From positions 186,001-250,000 of the forward strand of contig NZ_CP051180.1 in assembly GCF_012295575.1 (NCBI RefSeq): 64,000 nt of DNA, given 5' to 3'. Positions within the stretch are counted from its first letter, which is position 1. Each line of letters starts with the position of its first letter. Under the pieces are notes generated by a model. The model was not told the origin of the DNA and ran no database searches. It saw only the letters and a program-made list of their open reading frames with translations. This document shows, one piece after another, positions 1-8,573 of this stretch. A program made the translations under genes and the position numbers. The DNA comes from Ferrimonas lipolytica (GTDB lineage: Bacteria > Pseudomonadota > Gammaproteobacteria > Enterobacterales > Shewanellaceae).

Positions 1-767
1 AGCATGCCATTAGTGTTCCCTCTGCCGAGTACGCTGAGATTGGTGTGAAGGTTGATGGCGAGTATCGCCAACTCAATAGTAATGTGCTGCAGATTGAGAA
101 CGAGCTGTACGCTTCGATGCGCCCAAAACGTACCGCCGACAGCGGTGAAACGCCGTCAGATGCTCTAGCTCGCGGTGGTATTGAGTACGTTGAAGTACGT
201 GCCCTCGATATCAATCCGTTTGCTGCCGTAGGTATCGATCGCAGCCAAGTGCTGCTGCTGGATCTGTTCCTGCTTGATGGGTTACTGCTGCCAACCGAGC
301 CTTTGACTGAAGCCAGTGATGCGGAGAGTGCCGCTAATTTCGAAGATGTCGTGCTCGATGGCCGCCGCCCAGATAAAACCTTGCAGTATCGTGGTGAGCC
401 ACGGGCTCTGAGTGATTGGATGAGTGAGCTGTTTGAGCGTTGGGCTCAACTGGCGCCGATTCTGGATGCTGCTAATGGTGATAACCGCTACAGCGATGCG
501 CTGCAGCAGTGGCAGGGATGTGCGACTGATCCTACCCAAACACTATCTGCTAAGGTATTGGATATCAGCTTGCGAGAAGGCCATGGTCACTGGGCTGGTA
601 AATTGGCAGATAAGCATCGTGAAACCTTGCTCAATCGAGATTTTCAGCGTCTCACTGCTCAGCAGTTGGAGCAAGCGGTAGTAGATTCACATGCCCAGCA
701 AGCGGCAATCGAGGCGGCTGATAGCGGCAGTTTTGACCAGTTCTTAGTGGACTACTTCGCCCAATAA
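1..767 (+). CDS. gshA: Glutamate-cysteine ligase, C-terminal part (cut by window edge)
   Basis: Catalyses the first step of glutathione synthesis, joining glutamate and cysteine with ATP in the cytosol. The open frame runs in from the window edge (in-frame codons from position 3), so the GTG at 45 is not the true start; about half of the usual ~520-residue protein is present. The segments NSNVLQIENELY, PSDALARGGIEYVEVRALD and INPFAAVGI match the conserved core of the gammaproteobacterial GshA class, and the C-terminal part is colinear with the Escherichia coli protein. A strong intrinsic terminator follows 37 bases after the stop. The truncation is an artefact of the window. Confidence 0.95.
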   Translation, partial: HAISVPSAEYAEIGVKVDGEYRQLNSNVLQIENELYASMRPKRTADSGETPSDALARGGIEYVEVRALDINPFAAVGIDRSQVLLLDLFLLDGLLLPTEPLTEASDAESAANFEDVVLDGRRPDKTLQYRGEPRALSDWMSELFERWAQLAPILDAANGDNRYSDALQQWQGCATDPTQTLSAKVLDISLREGHGHWAGKLADKHRETLLNRDFQRLTAQQLEQAVVDSHAQQAAIEAADSGSFDQFLVDYFAQ

Positions 768-803
768 GAAGCCGATGACTGCAGTAACCATTGGCTGGAT
801 ATA

Positions 804-839
804 AAAATCCCCCGAGTGTTGAGCTCGGGGGATTTTTTT
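804..839 (+). terminator. Intrinsic terminator of gshA
   Basis: A GC-rich stem (ATCCCCCGAG paired with CTCGGGGGAT around a short loop) is followed by seven T residues. The T-tract directly abuts the first base of a MITE-like element at 840. Confidence 0.9.
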
Positions 840-1131
840 GGCTGTTTACCAACTAAGTGTTGTTCTAACCAATACCGTTAAGCATCGGCTAGGCGCGTCC
901 AGAGACCAGGGGGAAAGCGCTAACACCATTGATTTTCTGATGCATTGGAGTGATCCCGCGAAACATTTTGGACCGCGTTCTAAGGCAAAGGGAGGGGCCA
1001 AAGGGGGACGAAGCTCTCCCCTAATGCATACAAGAATGTGCCGTCGCCACCGCAACATCCTCCCCTAAAGCAGCGCAATCGGTACAGCCGAAGACTAAAG
1101 ATAAACTTCAGCAGTTAACTACGACACAGCC
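840..1131 (+). mobile_element. MITE-like element, copy 1 (292 bp)
   Basis: The outer 7 bp are GGCTGTT at the left and CACAGCC at the right, and the interior matches the other copies in this window, in the same orientation as those at 8031 and 37334. Flanks ATTTTTTT (832-839) and ATTTTTTA (1132-1139) agree at 7 of 8 positions, consistent with an aged 8-bp target duplication. The left flank is the T-tract of the gshA terminator. Short open frames inside have no start signals and recur with the repeat, so they are not regarded as genes. Confidence 0.8.
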
Positions 1132-1156
1132 ATTTTTTATGGCGTGTTTTTAGCTG

Positions 1157-1774
1157 TTAGGCTAGGGCGACCGAACCGCCTAAGGCTAAAAATACTACCG
1201 CACAGGCGCGATTAAAGCGTCGCTGTGAGGTTGGGTGTGCCAAGCTGTTGGCTAAGCGGCAACCGCCCATTGCAACCAGATTGAGGATAATAAAGTCCAC
1301 AGCGGTGAAGGTTAGGCACAACACTGTTAACTGTGGCAGCAGTGGTTGATCCGCATGTAGGAACTGGGGGAATAACGCAGCAAAGAAGATGAGCCCTTTG
1401 GGGTTACTGATACCAATCATCACCGTTTTCAGAAACAGCTTTAGCGGCTCACACTCTTGCTCGGCAAAACTGTTGCACGAACAATCGTTGGTTTTAGCGC
1501 GCCAAGCACTAACACCTAACCAGATCAGATAGGCAGCACCGGCAACCTTCAACATCTCAAACAGGACTGGTTGGCTACTCAGCAAAGCGCCTACCCCAGT
1601 GGCTGATAGAGCCATTACAATCAAACCCGCTAGATTGGAGCCTATAACGGTGAAAAGTGCCTTACCGTGACCATAGCGAACGCTGGTGGATAGCGTCATC
1701 AAGGTCATCGGCCCAGGGGCCGCCAACAACACCACAATGGTGGCTAGGTAGACAAGATACAGCTCTAACGACAT
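1157..1774 (-). CDS. LysE/RhtB-family amino-acid exporter
   Basis: A 205-residue inner-membrane protein with about six hydrophobic segments, the usual size for LysE/RhtB exporters. The N-terminus has the family hallmark APGPMTLMTLSTSVRYG, in which the APGP motif and a following G/R-rich stretch are characteristic; SNPKGLIFFAALFPQF in the second half is another family motif. Such proteins export amino acids or derivatives such as homoserine, threonine, leucine or lysine using the proton gradient; the substrate cannot be read from the sequence. It is monocistronic. Its 3' end lies 25 bases from a MITE-like element and I see no clear terminator of its own. Confidence 0.85.
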   Translation of the reverse strand: MSLELYLVYLATIVVLLAAPGPMTLMTLSTSVRYGHGKALFTVIGSNLAGLIVMALSATGVGALLSSQPVLFEMLKVAGAAYLIWLGVSAWRAKTNDCSCNSFAEQECEPLKLFLKTVMIGISNPKGLIFFAALFPQFLHADQPLLPQLTVLCLTFTAVDFIILNLVAMGGCRLANSLAHPTSQRRFNRACAVVFLALGGSVALA

Positions 1775-1977
1775 AAGTTATTCGCGCTTTGAAAAACGAA
1801 GGCCGCATTAGAACAGTGTGTTCACCATCTGTAAAGTGGATGAACTCCTAGTTTTTGCCGAAAAAACTGTCATATTTTATTGCCACGAAGGAACTCACAT
1901 TTTGGCTACTTAAGATGAGGTAAATCTCACTAAAAAGCGTTGAAATGTGATGTGTTGGGCAATTTTTTTTGCGAGAC

Positions 1978-2015
1978 AAAAAAAACGAGAAATGCCCTGC
2001 CAGGTCGTTTCTCGT
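1978..2015 (-). terminator. Minus-strand intrinsic terminator without an obvious gene
   Basis: ACGAGAAA (1985-1992) pairs with TTTCTCGT (2008-2015). Read on the minus strand the hairpin is followed by a run of eight T residues (A-tract 1978-1985). No minus-strand CDS lies upstream between 2015 and the SLT gene, so it would end either an antisense/small RNA or spurious transcription towards lysE. Confidence 0.5.
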
Positions 2016-2031
2016 AAAATCTTGGAGGATA

Positions 2032-2112
2032 ATGATGATGAACTGGAATTCCGGTTCATTATGTAGGACTCGGAGCCTTTCAATTAGTTCAATGAACAGG
2101 CACAATTTTTAA
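2032..2112 (+). CDS. Possible 26-residue small protein or leader peptide
   Basis: Three consecutive ATG codons follow TTGGAGGAT at ideal Shine-Dalgarno spacing; the frame ends in TAA 28 bases before the SLT lipoprotein gene. The peptide contains WNSGSLCRTRSLSISS and is not recognised. The first codons overlap a 9-bp hairpin (2038-2059, arms ATGAACTGG and CCGGTTCAT, loop AATT, one G-U pair), which could affect translation. It may be a small protein, a leader ORF for the downstream gene, or chance. The ribosome binding site is the main argument for expression. Confidence 0.3.
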   Translation: MMMNWNSGSLCRTRSLSISSMNRHNF

Positions 2113-2140
2113 ATTATTTTGCTTCAAGATATAGAACTGC

Positions 2141-2770
2141 GTGAAATACATACAAAAAATAAAAATTATTTGCAGCTCATTGGTGTTGGGAGTCCTGTTA
2201 ACTGGTTGTGCTACAGCGCCACCGCAAGACCCAGAAAACATCTGTAGCATTTTTAAGGAAAATCGAGATTGGTATGAAGCCTCGATTAACACCAAGGAAA
2301 AGTGGGGGGTTCCCGTCCACGTTCCTATTGCGATGATGTATCAAGAGAGCTCGTTTAAGCATAACGCCCGCCCGCCGATGGAGTACTTCCTTGGCTTTAT
2401 TCCTATTGGTCGCGCTTCAAGCGCCTATGGTTACGCTCAAGCAAAAACCATGACCTGGGATGATTACGTTCGTGAGACTGGCAACAGTTGGTCTAGCCGC
2501 AGCGACTTTGATGATGCTCACGACTTTATGGGTTGGTTTATCTATAAAACCAATAAGATTAATGGTGTGTCGAAGTGGGACGCTTATGGTCAATACCTTA
2601 ATTATCACGAAGGTTGGGGCGGTTATAAGCGTGGCAGCTACAACGCTAAGCCGTGGCTGGTAAAGGTATCCCGCAAGGTTGATGCTCGGGCTAAACGTTA
2701 CGCTGGCCAGTTCCGTCAGTGTGAAGAGGAGCTATCACACGGTTGGCTATGGCGCCTGTTCTTCGGCTGA
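2141..2770 (+). CDS. SLT-domain (lytic transglycosylase-like) lipoprotein
   Basis: A 209-residue protein starting at GTG, with a lipoprotein signal: hydrophobic segment then the lipobox LTGC at residues 20-23, predicting an acylated cysteine and envelope location. The mature part contains PIAMMYQESSFKHNARPP, matching the SLT/lysozyme-like fold in which the E of QESSF is the catalytic glutamate, followed by AYGYAQAKTMTWDDY (the GxxQ-type motif) and YLNYHEGWGGY. Proteins like this occur in Shewanella and Vibrio and are annotated as transglycosylase SLT-domain proteins; cleavage of peptidoglycan glycan strands is inferred from the family. A 26-codon ORF lies just upstream and a MITE-like element 22 bases downstream. 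Confidence 0.85.
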   Translation: MKYIQKIKIICSSLVLGVLLTGCATAPPQDPENICSIFKENRDWYEASINTKEKWGVPVHVPIAMMYQESSFKHNARPPMEYFLGFIPIGRASSAYGYAQAKTMTWDDYVRETGNSWSSRSDFDDAHDFMGWFIYKTNKINGVSKWDAYGQYLNYHEGWGGYKRGSYNAKPWLVKVSRKVDARAKRYAGQFRQCEEELSHGWLWRLFFG

Positions 2771-2791
2771 GCAATTAGAGCGACAAAAAAG

Positions 2792-3022
2792 GGCTGTGTC
2801 GTAGCTAGCTGTTGAAGTTTATCTTAAGCTTTCGGCTTCACCGATTGCGGTGTTTTTAGGTGACTATGTCGCGGTGGCGACGGCACCAAAAGGGGAGCTT
2901 CGCTGGACTGCTCCAATGCGGGAGAAGATCAATAGCGGTAGTGCTTTACCCTTGGTATCAAAACTTGCCTAGCCGCTGCTTTAACTGTATTCCAAAGAAC
3001 AACACTTAATTGGTACACAGCC
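2792..3022 (-). mobile_element. MITE-like element, copy 2 (231 bp, short form)
   Basis: Begins GGCTGTGTCG and ends ACACAGCC. It is flanked by a perfect 8-bp duplication, CAAAAAAG, at 2784-2791 and 3023-3030. It lacks about 55-60 internal bases present in the long copies; the copy at 8031 lacks the same region. The right duplication coincides with the T-tract (minus strand) of the dxs terminator. Confidence 0.88.
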
Positions 3023-3023
3023 C

Positions 3024-3061
3024 AAAAAAGGCCGCCCCAAGTATGCTCAGGGCGGCCTTTT
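3024..3061 (-). terminator. Intrinsic terminator of dxs
   Basis: On the minus strand a stem AAAGGCCGCCC/GGGCGGCCTTT (3027-3037 with 3050-3060) ends in a T-run (3024-3029). The MITE-like copy 2 is inserted directly at the end of the T-run. Confidence 0.85.
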
Positions 3062-3079
3062 GCTGTTTCAGCGGCGATG

Positions 3080-4951
3080 TTAGCTTTGCTTAAAGAACTC
3101 GGTTGCACGCTTGACGATGCCAGCAGCATCAATCTCAAGCACTGCGTGCATCTCTTCTTGCGAGCCCTGTTCAATAAAGCGGTCCGGCAAACCTAGCTGC
3201 AGTACTGGTTTAGCTACGCCTTGGGCCATCATCGATTCGATTACCGCAGTGCCAGCACCACCCATAATGGCGTTCTCTTCCAAGGTGATTAATTGGCTGT
3301 GGGATTCAGCAATCTGCTTCACCATCGCCTCATCAAGCGGCTTGATAAAGCGCATGTTGACCACGGTCGCGTCCAGCTGCTCTGCTGCCTCTAGGGCGTA
3401 CGCGAGCATAGTGCCAAAGCTAAAGATGGCTAAGCCACTTTGTCCTTGGCGACGGATCTCTGCTTTACCAATCTCCATTGCCGTCATCTGTGCTTGCAGT
3501 GGTGTACCCATACCGTTACCTCGAGGGTAGCGAACCGCAGCAGGGCTTTGCATCTTGTGGCCAGTGTACAGCATCTGACGACACTCATTTTCGTCGGCAG
3601 GTGCCATTAAGGTCAGATTAGGAATACAGCGTAGGAACGACATATCAAAAGCACCTTGGTGCGTTTGACCATCGGCACCCACCAATCCACCACGGTCGAT
3701 AGCAAACAATACCGGCAGATCCATAATACAAACATCATGGATCAGCTGGTCGTAGCCGCGTTGAAGGAAGGTCGAGTAGATCGCAACTACCGGGTTGAGC
3801 TTTTCACAGGCAAAACCGGCAGCCAGAGTTACCGCGTGCTGCTCAGCAATAGCGGCATCGAAGTACTGCTCCGGGAAACGTTGAGAAAACTCAACCATGC
3901 CCGAACCTTCACGCATTGCCGGAGTAATCGCTACCAAATCGCTGTCTTGTTCTGCCATATCGCAGAGCCAGTCACCAAATACTTTAGAGAAGGTCGGATG
4001 GCCCGGCTTAGATTTAGGCAGCTTCGACAGTTCTGGATCGAACTTAGGTACACCGTGATAGCTGATCGGATCCTGCTCTGCCGGGCTATAGCCTTTGCCC
4101 TTTTTGGTCATAATGTGCAGGATTTGCGGCCCTTTCAGGTTACGCATGTTGCTTAAGGTGCTCACCAAACCATCTACATCGTGACCATCAATTGGGCCGA
4201 TGTAGTTGAAGCCGAGCTCCTCAAACAGGGTGCCCGGAACCACCATGCCTTTTAAGTGCTCCTCGGCACGACGTGCCAGCTCCTTAATTGGTGGCATGGT
4301 ACTCAGTACCTTCTTCCCACCTTCGCGAATGGTGGTGTAAAGGCTACCGGACATGATCCGTGCCATGTGGTTATTAAGCGCACCAACGTTTTCCGAAATC
4401 GACATCTCGTTGTCGTTGATGATCACCAGCATATCTTTATGGATATCGCCCGCATGATTCATGCCTTCGAAGGCCATACCACCAGTTATGGCACCATCGC
4501 CAATAACCGCGACAACCTTACGGCCGAGGGCCTCTTTGTCGGCAGCAATTGCCATACCTAAGGCTGCACTGATAGAGGTACTAGAGTGGCCAACACTGAA
4601 GGTGTCGTATTCACTTTCTTCCCGCCATGGGAACGGATGGACCCCATCTTTTTGACGGATGGTGTGCATCTTATCGGCGCGGCCGGTCAGAATTTTATGC
4701 GGGTAGGCTTGATGGCCAACGTCCCACACCAATCGGTCGAATGGGGTGTTGTAGACGTAATGGAGGGCGATAGTCAGTTCTACCGTACCTAAACCAGAAG
4801 CCAAGTGGCCAGAAGAGCGTCCAACTGAGCGCAGCAAAAATTGGCGGACTTCGTCGGCCAACGGCGTCAATTGTTGAACTGGCAACTTGCGCAGTTGCTC
4901 CGGCGTAAGCGCCTCAGACAACAGCGGGAAATCGGAAAGGGCGTTGCTCAT
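3080..4951 (-). CDS. dxs: 1-deoxy-D-xylulose-5-phosphate synthase
   Basis: Condenses pyruvate and glyceraldehyde 3-phosphate to 1-deoxyxylulose 5-phosphate, the first step of the MEP isoprenoid pathway, using thiamine diphosphate and Mg2+. The 623-residue length is typical. Visible motifs are [15 protein letters not shown] near residue 75, the thiamine-diphosphate motif [17 protein letters not shown] near 150, the catalytic-glutamate segment [14 protein letters not shown] near 370, and the transketolase C-domain with VRYPRGNG. It follows ispA by 27 bases on the same strand, in the classic xseB-ispA-dxs order, so the three are likely co-transcribed. Confidence 0.98.
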   Translation of the reverse strand: MSNALSDFPLLSEALTPEQLRKLPVQQLTPLADEVRQFLLRSVGRSSGHLASGLGTVELTIALHYVYNTPFDRLVWDVGHQAYPHKILTGRADKMHTIRQKDGVHPFPWREESEYDTFSVGHSSTSISAALGMAIAADKEALGRKVVAVIGDGAITGGMAFEGMNHAGDIHKDMLVIINDNEMSISENVGALNNHMARIMSGSLYTTIREGGKKVLSTMPPIKELARRAEEHLKGMVVPGTLFEELGFNYIGPIDGHDVDGLVSTLSNMRNLKGPQILHIMTKKGKGYSPAEQDPISYHGVPKFDPELSKLPKSKPGHPTFSKVFGDWLCDMAEQDSDLVAITPAMREGSGMVEFSQRFPEQYFDAAIAEQHAVTLAAGFACEKLNPVVAIYSTFLQRGYDQLIHDVCIMDLPVLFAIDRGGLVGADGQTHQGAFDMSFLRCIPNLTLMAPADENECRQMLYTGHKMQSPAAVRYPRGNGMGTPLQAQMTAMEIGKAEIRRQGQSGLAIFSFGTMLAYALEAAEQLDATVVNMRFIKPLDEAMVKQIAESHSQLITLEENAIMGGAGTAVIESMMAQGVAKPVLQLGLPDRFIEQGSQEEMHAVLEIDAAGIVKRATEFFKQS

Positions 4952-4978
4952 TTCGATAGGGTTCGCATACTTAATTTA

Positions 4979-5866
4979 TTATTGGTCGCGCTCGATGATG
5001 TATCGAGCAAAACCTTCCAGTTGTTCGCTATTGTATGGCAATTTTGCGATTGCTGTCAGTGCGTCTTGATATAGATTCTGAGCTACATCACGTGCACCAT
5101 CCAATCCGAGTAGCGATGGATAGGTGCTTTTATCTGCAGCAAGGTCGGAACCTTGGGGCTTGCCGAGCTGTTCGGTATTACCCGTAATATCTAGAACATC
5201 ATCTTGAACTTGGAACGCTAAGCCAATCTTTTCAGCGTATTCGGTCAGCGATTGATAGTGCTCAACAGCGCATTGCGCAGTAGCTAAGGCGCCTAGCTCC
5301 ACACTAGCACGGATCAATGCGCCAGTTTTTAGCTGGTGCAAACGAGTCAGTTCTTGCTGTTCAATACGCTTACCGGTGCTGGCTAGATCGATCGCTTGGC
5401 CTCCACACATACCAAGATAGCCAGAGGCTTTTGCCAGCACTCTGATCATCGCAATGCGGTTGTGTTCAACCTCAACAGGCAATGGGCAGTTGGCCAGAAT
5501 TTCAAATGCCATGGTTTGCAGTGCATCACCGGCGAGAATAGCGGTAGCGTCATCAAAGGCGATATGAACCGTTGGTTGGCCCCGACGTAGGTCGTCGTTA
5601 TCCATTGCCGGTAGATCATCATGGATCAGTGAGTAAGCGTGAATGCACTCTACTGCCGCCGCAATGGGATCCAAGCTTTGCTCAGTGGCACCGAGCATAG
5701 TACCAGTGGCGTAAACCAGAAAGGGGCGCACCCGCTTACCACCTAATAAAGAAGCATAACGCATCGCTTCCAGTAGCTTGGGATCGGTAACTGGCAGCGC
5801 GGCTAACTGGCTTTCTAAGCTGTGATTAACCCGCTGTTGATAGTGGCTAATGGCCGTTTGCAACAT
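4979..5866 (-). CDS. ispA: Farnesyl diphosphate synthase
   Basis: A 295-residue short-chain trans-prenyltransferase that adds isopentenyl diphosphate to dimethylallyl and geranyl diphosphate to make farnesyl diphosphate, precursor of quinones and undecaprenyl lipids. Both aspartate-rich Mg2+-binding motifs are present: IHDDLPAMDNDDLRRG near residue 83 and FQVQDDVLDITG near 217, along with GGKRVRPFLVYA near 42. The start lies 2 bases after the xseB stop, indicating translational coupling, and dxs, which makes the upstream precursor, follows. Confidence 0.97.
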   Translation of the reverse strand: MLQTAISHYQQRVNHSLESQLAALPVTDPKLLEAMRYASLLGGKRVRPFLVYATGTMLGATEQSLDPIAAAVECIHAYSLIHDDLPAMDNDDLRRGQPTVHIAFDDATAILAGDALQTMAFEILANCPLPVEVEHNRIAMIRVLAKASGYLGMCGGQAIDLASTGKRIEQQELTRLHQLKTGALIRASVELGALATAQCAVEHYQSLTEYAEKIGLAFQVQDDVLDITGNTEQLGKPQGSDLAADKSTYPSLLGLDGARDVAQNLYQDALTAIAKLPYNSEQLEGFARYIIERDQ

Positions 5867-5868
5867 GG

Positions 5869-6120
5869 TTACTCCTCAGCTTGAAACGGGGTTAGCTCGG
5901 GTTGTCCCTGCTGCTCCGTTAAAACTGATACTTGTTGCTCGGCACTGTCTAACTTAGTTTGGCTCGCTCGCACCAAGCTGATGCCGCGCTCAAACTGAGC
6001 TAACGCCTTTTCCAAGGGCACGTCGCCGTGCTCTAGGTTAGCCACGATCTGCTCGAGTTCTTGTAAGGATTGCTCAAAGCTTAGATTTTCTGGTTTTTTC
6101 GCCACAATAGCTGTTCTCAT
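5869..6120 (-). CDS. xseB: Exodeoxyribonuclease VII small subunit
   Basis: An 83-residue helical protein, the usual length for XseB, which binds the large subunit XseA to form the single-strand exonuclease. The core LSFEQSLQELEQIVANLEHG followed by PLEKALAQFERGISLVR matches the family signature. It heads the xseB-ispA-dxs cluster, a conserved but functionally unrelated arrangement in gammaproteobacteria. The first ATG (6118-6120) is used; a slightly shorter start is possible since the first residues are not conserved. Confidence 0.95.
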   Translation of the reverse strand: MRTAIVAKKPENLSFEQSLQELEQIVANLEHGDVPLEKALAQFERGISLVRASQTKLDSAEQQVSVLTEQQGQPELTPFQAEE

Positions 6121-6198
6121 CCACGTTTGACCGCGCCAAAGGTACTGTTTTGACCCAGTAACTGCAATTAACTGTGTCCCAGCTTGTGAATTTAACCC

Positions 6199-6226
6199 TC
6201 AAGCTTGCGGGGGATCGTTCCGATAA
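6199..6226 (+). promoter_or_regulatory. Sigma28 (FliA)-like promoter for pomAB
   Basis: TCAAGCTT (6199-6206), a 12-base spacer and TCCGATAA (6219-6226) resemble the flagellar sigma28 consensus TAAAGTTT-N11-GCCGATAA. It lies about 80 bases before the pomA start, and stator genes are often under FliA control. This is by-eye consensus matching only. Confidence 0.5.
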
Positions 6227-6307
6227 GGAAACTATACCCGATTAATTCGACTGAGTGGTGACCTGAACCTACACCACCAGCAACAATAAGAAAAATTAGG
6301 AGCATCT

Positions 6308-7075
6308 GTGGATCTGGCAACGTTAATTGGCTTGATTGGTGCCTTTGCATTCGTGGTCATGGCCATGTTTGAAGGTGGCGATGTTGGAATTTTCTTGAGT
6401 GTTTCAAGTTTCTTTATTGTGTTCTGTGGCTCACTGTTTGTGGTGATGATGAAATACAACATGGGCCAGTTTTTCGGCTCAGTTAAAGTCGCCGCCAAGG
6501 CTTTCATGTTCAAAATCGACAAGCCCGATGAGTTGATTGAGCAATCGGTGGCGATGGCCGACTCCGCTCGCAAAGGCGGCTTTTTGGCACTCGAAGAGGT
6601 TGAAGTTTCTAACTCTTTCATGAAAAAGGCGATCGATCTTTTGGTTGATGGCCACGACGCTGATGTCGTCCGTGGGGCTTTGAGCAAAGACATTAGCTTA
6701 ACTATGGAACGCCATAACCTCGGTATTGATTTGTTCCGTAAGCTGGCTGATGTGGCGCCGGCAATGGGAATGATCGGTACCTTGATTGGGTTGGTTGCGA
6801 TGTTGAACAACATGGATGATCCAAAGTCGATTGGACCTGCGATGGCGATTGCATTGTTAACCACCTTATATGGCGCGATTTTGGCCAACATGGTAGCGAT
6901 GCCGATTGCCGATAAGCTGGAGCTGCGGATGAATGAAGAGATGCTTAACCGTCGCCTTATCATGGACGCGGTTTTGGCTATTCAAGACGGCCAAAACCCA
7001 CGGGTAATTGAAGGTTTCCTGAAGAACTACATAAAGGAAAAGTCCCGCGCCCTTGATGTATTGCAAGAGTCATAG
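6308..7075 (+). CDS. pomA: Sodium-type flagellar stator protein PomA (MotA family)
   Basis: A 255-residue inner-membrane protein forming, with PomB, the ion-conducting stator that drives flagellar rotation. The N-terminus MDLATLIGLIGAFAFVVMAM and the block VAPAMGMIGTLIGLVAML followed by AIALLTTLYGAILANM are the transmembrane regions typical of PomA; the cytoplasmic loop with ARKGGFLALEE and the segment around DGHDADVVRGAL is close to Vibrio PomA. The start is GTG at 6308, preceded by TTAGGAG. It is followed by pomB after 2 bases. Sodium rather than proton coupling is inferred from similarity to PomA and from PomB. Confidence 0.95.
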   Translation: MDLATLIGLIGAFAFVVMAMFEGGDVGIFLSVSSFFIVFCGSLFVVMMKYNMGQFFGSVKVAAKAFMFKIDKPDELIEQSVAMADSARKGGFLALEEVEVSNSFMKKAIDLLVDGHDADVVRGALSKDISLTMERHNLGIDLFRKLADVAPAMGMIGTLIGLVAMLNNMDDPKSIGPAMAIALLTTLYGAILANMVAMPIADKLELRMNEEMLNRRLIMDAVLAIQDGQNPRVIEGFLKNYIKEKSRALDVLQES

Positions 7076-7077
7076 CT

Positions 7078-8010
7078 ATGGAAGATATGCCGCAGAAGAA
7101 ACAGGCCGCAGGATCGCCAGCATGGATGGCGACCTTCGCCGATTTGATGTCGTTGTTGATGTGTTTCTTCGTGCTATTGCTCGCCTTTTCGGAGATGGAC
7201 GTGCTTAAGTTTAAGCAGGTTGCGGGCTCGATGAAGTACGCCTTTGGGGTACAGAACAAGATTGAAGTGACCGATATCCCCCGCGGCACCTCGGTCATTG
7301 CGATGGAGTTTCGTCCGGGACGGCCGGATCCAACCCCTATCGAGGTGTTGAATCAGCAAACCGTCGAGTTCACTGAAGACAGCCTCAACTACCAGCCCGG
7401 AGAGTCGTCACGAGTTGGCGGCATGGACGCCGGCGAACAACGTGAGCAGGGCGCATCTAAGTCCGCGAGCGAAGACACCGCCGCAATTAAAACAACCAGC
7501 ACCAGCGCCGACAATCTTGCGGGTAAACACCAAGATGAATTGGCTAAAAAGGTGGCCGATGAGCTGCAACAGCAGATCATTGATGGTGCCATTGAGGTGG
7601 AGTCTCTGGGCCAGCAGATCATTATTCGCATCCAAGAGCAGGGCGCCTTTCCCGCCGCTTCGGCGTTCCTTCAGCCTAAATTCCGCCCGGTGATCCGTAA
7701 GATTGGTGAGTTGCTTAATGATGTTCCAGGGATCATTACTATCTCCGGCCATACCGATACCGGCAAGATAAGTAACGAGCTGTATGGCTCTAACTGGGAA
7801 CTTTCCAGTCAACGGGCGGTGGCGGTAGCGCATGAAATCACCGAGGTTGATGGCTTCGAAGAGCAACGGATGAAGGTACAGGGATTGGCGGAATACCACC
7901 CTATCGCCGACAACGATACTTGGGCTGGCCGCAAGCGTAATCGCCGGGTTGAGATTGCCATTGAGCAAGGAAAGGCCAAGGAATCGGAGCCAATTTCAGT
8001 ACTACCGTAA
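7078..8010 (+). CDS. pomB: Flagellar stator protein PomB (MotB family)
   Basis: A 310-residue partner of PomA with one N-terminal transmembrane helix and a periplasmic OmpA-like domain that anchors the stator to peptidoglycan. Asp22 in ATFADLMSLLMCFFVLLL is the conserved ion-binding residue of the channel. The region after the helix (SEMDVLKFKQVAGSMKYAFG) is the plug/linker seen in PomB proteins. The C-terminal half contains ISGHTDTG and RKRNRRVEI, the OmpA/MotB peptidoglycan-binding signature. It is co-transcribed with pomA; the likely terminator is now separated from the stop by a MITE-like insertion. Confidence 0.95.
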   Translation: MEDMPQKKQAAGSPAWMATFADLMSLLMCFFVLLLAFSEMDVLKFKQVAGSMKYAFGVQNKIEVTDIPRGTSVIAMEFRPGRPDPTPIEVLNQQTVEFTEDSLNYQPGESSRVGGMDAGEQREQGASKSASEDTAAIKTTSTSADNLAGKHQDELAKKVADELQQQIIDGAIEVESLGQQIIIRIQEQGAFPAASAFLQPKFRPVIRKIGELLNDVPGIITISGHTDTGKISNELYGSNWELSSQRAVAVAHEITEVDGFEEQRMKVQGLAEYHPIADNDTWAGRKRNRRVEIAIEQGKAKESEPISVLP

Positions 8011-8030
8011 CCACGCTATTGGTATTTTTA

Positions 8031-8263
8031 GACTGTTATAGCAACTTAAGTGCTGTACTAACTAATACTGTTAAAGCAGCGGCTAGGCGTGTCCCGAGAC
8101 AAGCGGTTAAGCACTATCGCCATTGTTCTTCTGCTGCATTGGAGCAGTCCAGCGAAGCTCCCCTTGGGGGGCCGTCGCCACCGCGACATAGTCCCCTAAA
8201 AGCACCGCAGTCGGTGAAGCCGAAGGCTTAAGATAAACTTCAACAGCTAACTACGACACAGCC
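8031..8263 (+). mobile_element. MITE-like element, copy 3 (233 bp, short form)
   Basis: Flanked by a perfect 8-bp duplication TATTTTTA (8023-8030 and 8264-8271). The left end has decayed to GACTGTTATAGC while the right end keeps CGACACAGCC. It shares the internal deletion of copy 2, implying a short subfamily. It is inserted between the pomB stop and the presumed pomB terminator. Confidence 0.85.
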
Positions 8264-8573
8264 TATTTTTAGGGGACTTTTGTCCCCTTTGTTGCATTTC
8301 AGCTATGCTGCAAAGTAATACCAAATACGCTGAGTATCTGTGCACTTGGCTAAAGGTATACCCCTTCAGGCTAGGGCGTCAATTGATGCCATAGTGGCTC
8401 TAAAGCGAGATTGGTAAGGCACCATCAGTGTGGTATTCGCCGACTTAGAGGGCATCGCTTACAAAGGTTGACTCGTTGTTGTGTGAGCTTACAAGGGAGC
8501 AACTATTTAATGCACTTGGTATTGGCGCTAGTGTATACTCCCGCGCCTTAAATAACGCAGTGGCAGGTCCCTC
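8264..8573. other. Intergenic region before thiI
   Basis: About 310 bases without a gene. It begins with the target duplication and a hairpin (8271-8289), and ends with the thiI promoter region, where TATACT (8534-8539) is a good -10 candidate without a clear -35. I see nothing else. Confidence 0.5.
8271..8289 (+). terminator. Probable pomB terminator, displaced by the insertion
   Basis: AGGGGAC and GTCCCCT flank a TTTT loop and are followed by TTGTTGCATTT, a modest T-rich tail. Removing copy 3 would place it about 25 bases after pomB. Confidence 0.5.

Larger units (their letters stand above)
1775..2140. other. Intergenic region with minus-strand terminator and a short ORF
   Basis: This 366-bp gap holds the presumed lysE promoter, a minus-strand terminator-like hairpin (1978-2015), and a 26-codon plus-strand frame with a strong ribosome binding site (2032-2112). 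Both are described separately. No other gene is visible. Confidence 0.6.

Noticed and set aside
838-1068. Open frames of 66-81 codons within the MITE-like copies (also near 2929, 8019, 25929, 37295, 59461)
   Set aside because: They recur only because the element recurs, differ in frame between copies, and have no start signals or family similarity.
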